DNA from: Micromonospora avicenniae
GTDB taxonomy: Bacteria; Actinomycetota; Actinomycetes; Mycobacteriales; Micromonosporaceae
Assembly: GCF_900156065.1 (NCBI RefSeq)
Contig: NZ_FTNF01000011.1
Coordinates: forward strand, 1 to 64,000
DNA: 64,000 nt
Direction of reading: 5' to 3'
A program made the position numbers and the translations under genes. Below the pieces are notes generated by a model. It was given only the letters and a program-made list of their open reading frames with translations. It was not told the DNA's origin and ran no database searches. Positions 9,129 to 16,677 of this stretch are shown here, piece by piece. Every line of letters starts with the position of its first letter. The first letter of the stretch is position 1.

Positions 9129-10090
9129 GGAAGCAGCTCCGCCACGTCGACCTTCTCGGTGACCAGACCGTCGGTGAGCATCAGGTCGGCCAGCGTCTGG
9201 ACGGACTCCCGGTTGATCTGCCCCGACCAGGCCGGAAGCGTCATCTTCTCGGCGACCGCCGGGTCGATCTTCGTGTACGTCAGCAGCACCTTCCGTGCCT
9301 CGTCCGGGTGCTCCTGGGCGTACTTCAGCGACTTCTCGATCGCGGCGGTGAAGCGCTTGGTGAGGTCCGCCTTCTGCTGGATCGTCTTCTCGGTGGTGAA
9401 GTAGGCGGCGATGGTCAGGTTCGGCGCGGCGTCGACGAAGTTGGACGCGACGACCCGGGCGCCCTGGTCCTGAGCCACGGTGAAGAACGGCTCGACGATC
9501 CAGGCGGCGTCCACGCGCTTCGCGTCGACGGCCGCCGGCATGTCCGGGAACGGCAGCTCGACGAACTTGACCGACGACGGGTCGCCGCCGGCCTTGCGGA
9601 TCGAGGCGCGGACCGTCGTGTCACCGATGTTCTTGAGGTTGTTGACGGCGACGGTCTTGCCGGTGAGCTGGGCCGCGGTCGTGATGGGGCTGTCCTTCGG
9701 CACCACGATCCCGCCGAAGTCCTTGCCCTGCTGGCCCGTCGAGGAGTTGCCTTCCGCGATCGCCTTGAGCGGTAGCTTCTGCGAGCGGGCGACGATGAGC
9801 GACACCACGTTGCCGAAGGCGAAGTCGAACTCGCCGCTGACCACGCCCGGTACCGCGGCGGCGCCGCCGGTGGTGTTGACCACCTCGACCTCGATGTTCT
9901 GCTCGGCGAAGAAGCCCTTCTCGATGCCGAGATGCAGGGGCGCCACGTCCACGATCGGGATGGCGCCGACCTTGACCTTGGTGGTGCCCCCGGCCTGTGC
10001 GCCGGAGCCGGCGTCGTCGGAGGTACCGCAGGCGGCGGTGGCCGTGAGCAGGGCCGCGGCGGTGATGGCGCTGATGACATGACGGCGCAT
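9125..10090 (-). CDS. ABC importer solute-binding lipoprotein (NMT1/ThiY-like)
   Basis: Extracytoplasmic binding protein of 321 residues. The signal peptide ends in the lipobox 'TAAC' with Cys21 as the lipidated residue. The mature part follows the SsuA/TauA pattern ('VGAIPIVDVAPLHLGIEKGFFAEQNI', 'VAVNNLKNIGDTTVRASI', 'FPDMPAAVDAKRVDAAWIVEPFF'), a two-lobed fold for small anions. It is the first gene of the minus-strand arm, reading away from the IclR-box region, so it is probably induced with the pca genes. The ligand is presumably an aromatic acid, by context. Confidence 0.92.
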   Translation of the reverse strand: MRRHVISAITAAALLTATAACGTSDDAGSGAQAGGTTKVKVGAIPIVDVAPLHLGIEKGFFAEQNIEVEVVNTTGGAAAVPGVVSGEFDFAFGNVVSLIVARSQKLPLKAIAEGNSSTGQQGKDFGGIVVPKDSPITTAAQLTGKTVAVNNLKNIGDTTVRASIRKAGGDPSSVKFVELPFPDMPAAVDAKRVDAAWIVEPFFTVAQDQGARVVASNFVDAAPNLTIAAYFTTEKTIQQKADLTKRFTAAIEKSLKYAQEHPDEARKVLLTYTKIDPAVAEKMTLPAWSGQINRESVQTLADLMLTDGLVTEKVDVAELLP

Positions 10091-10169
10091 GCAGGTACTC
10101 CCGCGTCCGGCGGTCCAGGTTGGACCGGGGGGTGGTGGGCCTCCGTTGCGGGGAGACCTCCGAGGGGAT

Positions 10170-10203
10170 GTTCGCTAGCCGAACGGCTGTTCTCATCTGG
10201 AAC
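10170..10203. promoter_or_regulatory. Pair of IclR-type 15-bp boxes before the ABC/pob arm
   Basis: Two 15-mers start exactly 19 bp apart: GTTCGCTAGCCGAAC (10170-10184; GTTCG-N5-CGAAC) and GTTCTCATCTGGAAC (10189-10203; GTTC-N7-GAAC). Both resemble the PcaU/PcaR/PobR-type recognition sequence, remembered as GTTCGATAATCGCAC. They lie 80-113 bp before the binding-protein start codon. The IclR protein encoded at 15763 is the obvious candidate to bind. Confidence 0.6.
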
Positions 10204-10319
10204 GTTGGCACGTGACCTGCCTCACGTCAACGGGTCGTCGCGACATTTCTGTCGCCGTCCGCACGACTCGAGTCGGGTGTGGACGGTCATCGTTGACGGG
10301 AGCCGCCGGCGGGCATTAC

Positions 10320-10353
10320 GTTCGATATAAGTACGGCAGTCCGCATAGCGAAC
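10320..10353. promoter_or_regulatory. Pair of IclR-type 15-bp boxes before pcaI
   Basis: GTTCGATATAAGTAC (10320-10334) and GTCCGCATAGCGAAC (10339-10353) again start 19 bp apart, matching the spacing of the pair at 10170-10203. The first begins with the same seven bases (GTTCGAT) as the remembered PcaU-type box. They lie 42-75 bp upstream of the pcaI ATG, a suitable place for an activator or repressor of the pca operon. Confidence 0.6.
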
Positions 10354-10394
10354 AGCCCGGCTGTGCCCCGGATTCGCAGGAGGCGGTGAGGCCA

Positions 10395-11213
10395 ATGGCG
10401 AAGCTCGTTTCGCTCTCCGACGGCGTCGCGGACCTGGTCCGCGACGGTGACGTGGTGGCCCTGGAAGGTTTCACGCACCTCATCCCGTTCGCCGCCGGAC
10501 ACGAGATCATCCGCCAGGGGCGACGCGACCTGACCCTGGTACGGATGACCCCGGACGTCATCTACGACCAGCTCATCGGCGCCGGCTGCGCCCGGCGTCT
10601 GGTCTTCTCCTGGGGCGGCAACCCCGGCGTCGGATCACTGCACCGCTTCCGGGACGCGGTGCAGAACTCCTGGCCGGGACCGCTCGAACTCGAGGAACAC
10701 AGCCACGCCGGCATGGCGAACCGCTACGTGGCCGGAGCCTCCGGGCTGCCGTTCGCCGTCCTCCGCGGCTACACCGGCACCGACCTGCCCCGGCACACCA
10801 CCAACATCCGCACCATCACCTGCCCCTTCACCGGGCAGACCCTCACCGCCGTTGCCGCACTGCGTCCCGACGTGACAGTCGTGCACGCGCAGCGCGCCGA
10901 CCGCGCCGGCAACGTGCAGATGTGGGGCATCACCGGAGTCCAGAAGGAGGCCGTGCTCGCCGCGCACCGGTCGCTGGTCACCGTCGAGGAGATCGTCGAC
11001 GAACTCGACCCCGTACCCGGGCAGGTCGTCCTGCCCGGCTGGGCGGTCACCGCGGTGGCCGAGGTGCCCGGCGGCGCCCACCCCTCCTACGCCCAGGGCT
11101 ACTCCGTCCGGGACAACGCCTTCTACATCGAGTGGGACGAGATAGGCCGGGACCGGGACACCTTCCGGACCTGGATCGCACGGCACGTGCTGAAGGCCGA
11201 GGCGAGCGCGTGA
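10395..11213 (+). CDS. pcaI: 3-oxoadipate CoA-transferase, subunit A (PcaI)
   Basis: Alpha subunit of the enzyme moving CoA from succinyl-CoA to 3-oxoadipate, the penultimate step of the beta-ketoadipate pathway. The 272 residues show the family I CoA-transferase pattern ('DGDVVALEGFTHLIPFAAGHEIIRQ', 'RADRAGNVQMWGI'). The ATG at 10395 fits this N-terminus; earlier in-frame codons run through the operator region. The stop overlaps pcaJ in a GTGA, as expected for subunits made in equal amounts. It opens the plus-strand operon pcaIJHGBDC-regulator. Other acyl-CoA:acid transferases look alike, but the neighbours settle the role. Confidence 0.9.
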   Translation: MAKLVSLSDGVADLVRDGDVVALEGFTHLIPFAAGHEIIRQGRRDLTLVRMTPDVIYDQLIGAGCARRLVFSWGGNPGVGSLHRFRDAVQNSWPGPLELEEHSHAGMANRYVAGASGLPFAVLRGYTGTDLPRHTTNIRTITCPFTGQTLTAVAALRPDVTVVHAQRADRAGNVQMWGITGVQKEAVLAAHRSLVTVEEIVDELDPVPGQVVLPGWAVTAVAEVPGGAHPSYAQGYSVRDNAFYIEWDEIGRDRDTFRTWIARHVLKAEASA

Positions 11214-11977
11214 GCGCCGACTACACCGCCGACGAGATGATGACCGTCGCCGCCGCCCGGCAGCTACGCGACGGCACCGCCTGCTTCGTCGGGATCGGAC
11301 TACCCAGCACCGCGGCGAACCTCGCCCGCGCCAGCCACGCCCCGAACCTCGTCCTCATCTACGAATCCGGTTGCCTGGGCGCGAAACCGGACCGGTTACC
11401 GCTGTCCATCGGCGACGGCGTCCTGGCCGACACCGCCGACGCCGTGGTCTCCGTGCCGGAGGTGTTCAACTACTGGTTGCAGCCCGGGCGGATCGACGTC
11501 GGGTTCCTCGGCGCCGCGCAGCTCGACCGGTACGGCAACCTCAACACCACGGTCATCGGCGGCGACTACGACGACCCGGGGGTCCGGCTCCCCGGCGCCG
11601 GCGGTGCCCCGGAGATCGCCGCCTCCTGCGGTGAGGTCGTCGTGATCGTCCGACAGAACCCGCGGACGTTCGTCGAACGCGTCGACTTCGTCACCTCCTT
11701 CGGCTACGGCAGCGGGCCGGGGGAGCGGAGACGACTCGGGTTGCCCGGCGCGGGCCCCCGCGTCGTCATCACCGACCTCGGCGTACTCGAACCCGATCCG
11801 GTCACCTGCGAGCTGACCCTGACCCGCCTGCACCCCGGCGTGACCGTGGAGCAGGTACGGGCGGCCACCGGCTGGGACCTCGCCGTCGCCGAGCGGTTGA
11901 CCACGGGCGAGCCGCCGACCCGGCGCGAACTGACAGTGCTGCGGGCGCTGGAGGCGACCAAGCGGGCAGCCGGATGA
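11210..11977 (+). CDS. pcaJ: 3-oxoadipate CoA-transferase, subunit B (PcaJ)
   Basis: Beta subunit (255 residues) carrying the catalytic glutamate, here Glu52 in 'YESGCLGA', which forms the enzyme-CoA thioester in family I CoA-transferases. 'FVGIGLPSTAANLA' near residue 27 is the usual N-terminal CoA-transferase signature. It starts with GTG in a GTGA overlap with pcaI and ends in an overlap with an upstream ATG of pcaH. With PcaI it makes beta-ketoadipyl-CoA. The thiolase that would finish the pathway is not in the window. Confidence 0.92.
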   Translation: MSADYTADEMMTVAAARQLRDGTACFVGIGLPSTAANLARASHAPNLVLIYESGCLGAKPDRLPLSIGDGVLADTADAVVSVPEVFNYWLQPGRIDVGFLGAAQLDRYGNLNTTVIGGDYDDPGVRLPGAGGAPEIAASCGEVVVIVRQNPRTFVERVDFVTSFGYGSGPGERRRLGLPGAGPRVVITDLGVLEPDPVTCELTLTRLHPGVTVEQVRAATGWDLAVAERLTTGEPPTRRELTVLRALEATKRAAG

Positions 11978-11985
11978 GGAGGAAC

Positions 11986-12738
11986 ATGACCCAGGACACC
12001 GCCGACCAGACCGGCAACGGCCTGGTCCTGCCGCGGTACCGGCGCGACGACGTCGACGCGCACCCGCCCCTGCTCAGCCCCGGCTACAAGTCGACGGCCG
12101 TGCGCGCGCCCCGGCAGCCGCTGATCTACCTGCCGCACCGGCTGACCGAGATCACCGGTCCGCTGCTCGGCGAGGGGCGGCTCGGCGAGCTCGACCACGA
12201 CCTGACCCGCCAGCACGACGGCGAGCCGCAGGGCCAGCGGATCATCGTGCACGGCCGGGTCCTCGACGGCGACGGCCGACCGGTGCCACACACACTGGTC
12301 GAGATCTGGCAGACGAACGCCGCCGGCCGTTACCGCCACGCGGTGGACAACTGGCCGGCGCCGCTCGACCCCAACTTCGACGGGGTCGGCCGGGCCCTGA
12401 CCGATGAGCGGGGGCACTACCGGTTCGTCACCGTGCAACCGGGCGCCTACCCGTGGAAGAACCACGACAACGCCTGGCGGCCGGCCCACATCCACTTCTC
12501 GCTGTTCGGCCGCGCGTTCACCCAACGACTGGTGACCCAGATGTACTTCCCGGGTGACCCGCTCTTCTTCCAGGACCCGATCTTCAACTCGGTCCGCGAC
12601 CCGAAGGCCCGCGAGCGGATGATCGCCCGGTACGACCACGCCGGCACCGTACCCGAGTGGGCGCTGGCGTACGAGTTCGACATCGTGCTGCGTGGCCGGG
12701 AGAGCACCCCCTTCGAGGACGAGGACGACGATGAGTGA
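11986..12738 (+). CDS. pcaH: Protocatechuate 3,4-dioxygenase, beta subunit (PcaH)
   Basis: Iron-bearing subunit of the intradiol dioxygenase that opens protocatechuate to 3-carboxy-cis,cis-muconate. It has 250 residues. The non-haem Fe(III) ligands are visible as two Tyr ('AAGRYRH' and 'PGAYPW') and the His-X-His in 'RPAHIHFS'. An ATG at 11974 overlaps the pcaJ stop, but the ATG at 11986 is preferred because GAGGAGG lies five bases ahead of it. It overlaps pcaG by 8 bp. Confidence 0.95.
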   Translation: MTQDTADQTGNGLVLPRYRRDDVDAHPPLLSPGYKSTAVRAPRQPLIYLPHRLTEITGPLLGEGRLGELDHDLTRQHDGEPQGQRIIVHGRVLDGDGRPVPHTLVEIWQTNAAGRYRHAVDNWPAPLDPNFDGVGRALTDERGHYRFVTVQPGAYPWKNHDNAWRPAHIHFSLFGRAFTQRLVTQMYFPGDPLFFQDPIFNSVRDPKARERMIARYDHAGTVPEWALAYEFDIVLRGRESTPFEDEDDDE

Positions 12739-13300
12739 ACGGCTGGGCGTCACCCCCGCGCAGACGGTAGGGCCGTTCCTGCACCTCGGCCTGCGCTGGC
12801 CGGACGGCCCGTACGTCGTACCCGAGGGCACGCCTGGCGCGTTCTGGATCCGCGGCCAGGTCTTCGACGGCGCCGGAGCACCGGTGGTCGACGCGCTGGT
12901 GGAGAGCTGGCAGGCCGATCCCGACGGCCGCTTCGACCACCCCGACGACCCCCGCGGCGCCCGGCCGCCCGCGGTGCCGGGCTTCCGCGGATTCGGACGC
13001 AGCGAGACCGACGCGCACGGCAGGTACGCCCTGCTGACCGTCAAGCCGGGACCGCTGCCCGACCCGGACGGAGCGATCGAGGCACCGCACCTGACGCTGT
13101 CCGTCTTCGCGCGTGGACTCCTGCACCGCGTCGTCACCCGGCTGTACTTTCCGCATGATCCGGCGAACGCCGGCGACCCGGTGCTGCGCAGCGTCGACGC
13201 GGAACGGCGCGGCACGCTGCTCGCCGGCCCCGCGCCGGACGGGTTCCGGTTCGACATCCGTTTGCAGGGCGAGAATGAAACAGTCTTCTTCGCGGTCTGA
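12731..13300 (+). CDS. pcaG: Protocatechuate 3,4-dioxygenase, alpha subunit (PcaG)
   Basis: Partner subunit (189 residues) of PcaH, with the same fold ('VDALVESWQADPDGRF', 'GFGRSETDAHGRYALLTVKPG'). It lacks the His-X-His iron site: the equivalent segment reads 'APHLTLSVFARGLL'. This is normal for alpha subunits, which shape the substrate pocket without holding iron. The ATG at 12731 overlaps the end of pcaH. Its end overlaps the start of pcaB by 26 bp. Confidence 0.94.
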   Translation: MSERLGVTPAQTVGPFLHLGLRWPDGPYVVPEGTPGAFWIRGQVFDGAGAPVVDALVESWQADPDGRFDHPDDPRGARPPAVPGFRGFGRSETDAHGRYALLTVKPGPLPDPDGAIEAPHLTLSVFARGLLHRVVTRLYFPHDPANAGDPVLRSVDAERRGTLLAGPAPDGFRFDIRLQGENETVFFAV

Positions 13301-14615
13301 CACGCTGCTCGGCGGGCTCTCCGGCGCACCGGACGTCGACACGGAACTCACCGACACGTCCCTGCTGCAGGCGATGCTCGACGCGGAGGCCGCGCTCGCC
13401 CGCGCCGCGGCCGACTGCGGCGTCCTGCCCGCGCCGGCCGCCCAGGCGATCGTCGCCCACTGCCGCGCCGACCGGTACGACCCCACGTCGCTCGGCCGGG
13501 CGGCCGACGCCACCGGCAACCCGGTGGTGCCGCTGGTACGCGAGCTGACCGCCGCCGTGCCCGAGCACGCCCGACCCTGGGTGCATCTCGGGGCGACGAG
13601 CCAGGACATCCTCGACACCGCACTGGTCCTGGTCACCAGGCGGGCGACCGAGCCGCTGCTGCGTCACCTCGACGCCGCCGCCGACGCAGCGGCCCGGCTC
13701 GCCGACACCCACCGCGCCACGGTGCTGGTCGCCCGGACGCTCGGGCAGCAGGCGGCGCCCACCACGTTCGGGCTCAAGGCCGCCGGCTGGCTGGTCGAGC
13801 TGCTCGAGGTGCGGGCCGGGTTGCTCCGCGCCCGGGCGACGCTGCCGGCGCAGCTAGGCGGCGCGGTCGGCACGCTGGCAGCGCTGGGATCCGCCGGTCC
13901 GGCGGTGTCCGAGCGGTACGCGGAGCACCTCGGTCTCGCCGCGAGCCCGCTGCCCTGGCACACCCGCCGCCAGCCCATCCTCGACCAGGCCGCCGCCATC
14001 GGTGGGCTCCTCGCGGGCACCGGCAAGGTCGCGGTGGACGTCGGCCTGCTCGCCCGGACCGAGGTGGGTGAGGTGGCCGAGGGCGGGCCCGGACGGGGCG
14101 GCTCGTCGGCGATGCCGCACAAGCGCAACCCGGTCGACTCGGTCCTCGTCACCGCCGCGGCGCGGCGCGGCCCGGGGCTCGTCGCGACCCTGTTCACCGC
14201 CGCGCTTCAGGAACACGAACGGGCGGCGGGCGACTGGCACGCCGAGTGGGAACCGCTGCTGGACCTGCTGCACCTGGCCGGCGGCGCCGCCGCCCGGTGC
14301 GCCCGGATGCTGGACGGGCTGCAGGTTCGCCCCGAGCGGATGCGGGCGAACCTCGACGCGACCGGCGGCCTCGTGCTGGCCGAGGCCGTCGCCGCGCGCC
14401 TGGCGCCCACCCTCGGCCGCGGTGCGGCGCGTGACCTCGTCGCCCGCGCCGCGACCCGGCCCGGGTTCCGCGACGCGCTGCTCACCGATCCGGACATCCG
14501 CGCCCACCTGTCCCGGCCGGAGATCGACGAGGCCCTCGACCCGTACGGTTGGCTCGGGTCGGCCGACCGCTTCGTCGACCGCGCCCTCGCGGCCCACCGC
14601 GGGACGCTGCCGTGA
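13275..14615 (+). CDS. pcaB: 3-carboxy-cis,cis-muconate cycloisomerase (PcaB)
   Basis: Fumarase/aspartase-superfamily enzyme that lactonises 3-carboxy-cis,cis-muconate to gamma-carboxymuconolactone. The superfamily signature 'GGSSAMPHKRNP' lies past the middle and 'HLGATSQDILDTALVL' is the expected earlier motif. The start at 13275 (MKQSSSRSD) gives 446 residues and a 26-bp overlap with pcaG, behind GGGCGAGA. Longer upstream frames run through pcaG and are not credible. The stop overlaps the pcaD GTG. Confidence 0.92.
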   Translation: MKQSSSRSDTLLGGLSGAPDVDTELTDTSLLQAMLDAEAALARAAADCGVLPAPAAQAIVAHCRADRYDPTSLGRAADATGNPVVPLVRELTAAVPEHARPWVHLGATSQDILDTALVLVTRRATEPLLRHLDAAADAAARLADTHRATVLVARTLGQQAAPTTFGLKAAGWLVELLEVRAGLLRARATLPAQLGGAVGTLAALGSAGPAVSERYAEHLGLAASPLPWHTRRQPILDQAAAIGGLLAGTGKVAVDVGLLARTEVGEVAEGGPGRGGSSAMPHKRNPVDSVLVTAAARRGPGLVATLFTAALQEHERAAGDWHAEWEPLLDLLHLAGGAAARCARMLDGLQVRPERMRANLDATGGLVLAEAVAARLAPTLGRGAARDLVARAATRPGFRDALLTDPDIRAHLSRPEIDEALDPYGWLGSADRFVDRALAAHRGTLP

Positions 14616-15382
14616 GCAGCCGACTGAACATCACAGTGGACGGACCGGCCGATGCCCCCGCGCTCCTGCTCGGCGGCTCGCTCGGCACCACCTGCGCCAT
14701 GTGGGCGCCGCAGCTGGCCGCGCTCGCCGAGCGGTTCCGGGTCATCCGTTACGACCACCTGGGCCACGGCCGCTCGGCGGTGCCGGCCGGTCCGTACACG
14801 ATGGACCTGCTCGGCCGGGAGCTGCTGCGCCTCCTGGACGACCTCGGAGCCGCGCGCGTCGACTACGCGGGTCTGTCCCTCGGCGGCATGGTCGGCATGT
14901 GGTTCGCCGCGCACGCGCCCGACCGGCTGCGGCGGCTGGTGCTGCTCTGCACGTCCGCGTCGCTCGGCCCGGCTCGGGGATGGCGTGACCGGGCGGCGAC
15001 GGTACGCGCCGAAGGCGTCGCGGCGATCGCCGACGTGGTGGTCGCCCGCTGGTTCACGCCCGCCTACGCGGCGACCCGACCGGACGTCGTCGCCGCGCAT
15101 CGGGCGATGCTCGCCGCCACGCCCGCCGACGGCTACGCGGCGTGCTGCGAGGCGATCGCCGCGATGGACCTACGGGACGACCTGCACAAGATCGAGGCGC
15201 CGACGTTGGTGCTCGCCGGAGCCGACGACCCGGCCACGCCGGTCGAACACGCCCGCGTGATCGTCGAGCGGATCCCTCAGGCGCGGCTGGCCATTGTCGA
15301 ACGCGCGGCGCACCTGGCCAACGTCGAGCAACCCGAGCAGGTGTCCCGGCTGATGTTGGAGCACTTCGACGAGGAGTGGTGA
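14612..15382 (+). CDS. pcaD: 3-oxoadipate enol-lactonase (PcaD)
   Basis: Alpha/beta hydrolase of 256 residues that opens 3-oxoadipate enol-lactone to 3-oxoadipate. The nucleophile elbow GLSLGG, an Asp in 'GADDPATPVEH' and a His in 'AAHLANVEQP' form the catalytic triad in the usual order. It starts with GTG inside a GTGA overlap with pcaB. In several actinomycetes pcaD and pcaC are fused (pcaL); here they are separate, with three bases between them. Confidence 0.92.
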   Translation: MSSRLNITVDGPADAPALLLGGSLGTTCAMWAPQLAALAERFRVIRYDHLGHGRSAVPAGPYTMDLLGRELLRLLDDLGAARVDYAGLSLGGMVGMWFAAHAPDRLRRLVLLCTSASLGPARGWRDRAATVRAEGVAAIADVVVARWFTPAYAATRPDVVAAHRAMLAATPADGYAACCEAIAAMDLRDDLHKIEAPTLVLAGADDPATPVEHARVIVERIPQARLAIVERAAHLANVEQPEQVSRLMLEHFDEEW

Positions 15383-15385
15383 ACT

Positions 15386-15766
15386 GTGGACGACCGCGAT
15401 CGGCACGAGGCAGGCATGACGGTACGCCGGCAGGTGCTGGGCGACGCGCACGTCGACCGGGCGATCGCCGGCACCGACGAGTTCACCGCCGACTTCCAGG
15501 ACCTCATCACCCGCTACGCCTGGGGGGAGATCTGGACCCGGCCCGGCCTCGACCGGCGTACCCGCAGCTGCGTCACGCTCGCCGTGCTCGCGACCCTGCA
15601 CCACGACGAGGAACTCGCCATGCACGTACGTGCCGCGCTGCGGAACGGGTTGACGCCGGAGGAGGTCAGTGAGGTCCTGCTCCAGGTCGGTGTTTACGCT
15701 GGCGTACCAGCGGCGAACCGGGCTTTCAAGGTTGCCCGGGAGACCCTGCGGCAGGAGGAAAAGTGA
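15386..15766 (+). CDS. pcaC: 4-carboxymuconolactone decarboxylase (PcaC)
   Basis: Small CMD-family enzyme (126 residues) that decarboxylates gamma-carboxymuconolactone to 3-oxoadipate enol-lactone. It shows the family core 'TRSCVTLAVLATLHHDEELAMHVRAALRNGLTPEEVSEVLLQ' in outline, with the Cys and the histidines expected. There is no AhpD-type CXXC, which argues against a peroxidase role. It starts with GTG behind GAGGAG in the end of pcaD. The stop overlaps the regulator start (GTGA). Confidence 0.93.
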   Translation: MDDRDRHEAGMTVRRQVLGDAHVDRAIAGTDEFTADFQDLITRYAWGEIWTRPGLDRRTRSCVTLAVLATLHHDEELAMHVRAALRNGLTPEEVSEVLLQVGVYAGVPAANRAFKVARETLRQEEK

Positions 15767-16632
15767 GCGCTTCTCGACCTCCCCTCGCCGCCCGTCCGAC
15801 CGCGAGTGCGGAAGCGGTGCGCGCGGTCCAGGCCGAAGCGGGGGCGGTGTCCGAGGAGACGGCACGATCTCCGGAGTTCGTCCAGTCGCTGGAACGAGGG
15901 CTCGCCGTCATCCGGGCCTTCGACGCCGAGCATCCCCAGCTCACGCTCAGCGATGTGGCCCGCACGACCGGGCTGACCCGGGCCGCCGCGCGCCGGTTCC
16001 TGCTCACCCTCGTCGAGTTGGGGTACGTGCACACCGACGGCCGGCTCTTCTCGCTGCGGCCCCGGATCCTCGAACTCGGGTACGCCTACCTGTCGAGCCT
16101 GAGTCTTCCCGAGGTCGCGCAGCCCCACATGGAGGCGCTGGTCGCGCAGGTCCACGAATCCTGCTCGGTGTCCGTGCTCGACGGCGGCGAGGTGGTCTAC
16201 GTCGCCCGCGTCCCCACGAAGCGGATCATGACGGTGGGGATCAACGTCGGCACGCGTTTTCCCGCGTACGCCACGTCCATGGGGCGGGTACTGCTCGCCG
16301 CCCAACCGGCGGACTGGCTGGACGACTACCTCGCCGAGGCGGAACTGCGGCCGCTGACCCGCCGTACCGTCACCGACCCGGCGAAGCTGCGCACCGTGCT
16401 GAAGAAGATCGCCGCGCAGGGGTACGCGATCGTCGACCAGGAACTCGAGGAGGGCCTTCGTTCCCTGGCCGCGCCGATCCGCGGTGACAACGGGTCGGTG
16501 ATCGCCGCCGTGAACGTCTCGGCCCACGCCAGCCGCGGCTCGTCCGAGACGATCCGCAAGGAGTTGCTGCCGCCGCTGCTCGCGACCGCCGAGCGCATCG
16601 AGGAGGACCTGCGCGCCGGGCCCAACCGGTAG
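15763..16632 (+). CDS. pcaR: IclR-family regulator of the pca/pob island (PcaR/PcaU-like)
   Basis: Transcription factor of 289 residues. A winged helix-turn-helix ('LTLSDVARTTGLTRAAARRFLLTLVELGYV') lies at about residues 55-90 and the IclR effector domain fills the rest ('ATSMGRVLLAA', 'RSLAAPIRGDNGSVIAAVNVS'). The N-terminus carries about 35 extra alanine-rich residues. GTG start behind GCAGGAGG, overlapping the pcaC stop. Its place as last gene of the pca operon, plus four IclR-type boxes between the two arms, makes it the probable regulator of both. Whether it activates or represses, and with which ligand (protocatechuate or 3-oxoadipate are the usual ones), is not visible. Confidence 0.85.
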   Translation: MSASRPPLAARPTASAEAVRAVQAEAGAVSEETARSPEFVQSLERGLAVIRAFDAEHPQLTLSDVARTTGLTRAAARRFLLTLVELGYVHTDGRLFSLRPRILELGYAYLSSLSLPEVAQPHMEALVAQVHESCSVSVLDGGEVVYVARVPTKRIMTVGINVGTRFPAYATSMGRVLLAAQPADWLDDYLAEAELRPLTRRTVTDPAKLRTVLKKIAAQGYAIVDQELEEGLRSLAAPIRGDNGSVIAAVNVSAHASRGSSETIRKELLPPLLATAERIEEDLRAGPNR

Positions 16633-16677
16633 GAGCTGATGGTCCGACCTCGGCCGCCTCTACTGATCCGACCGGTG

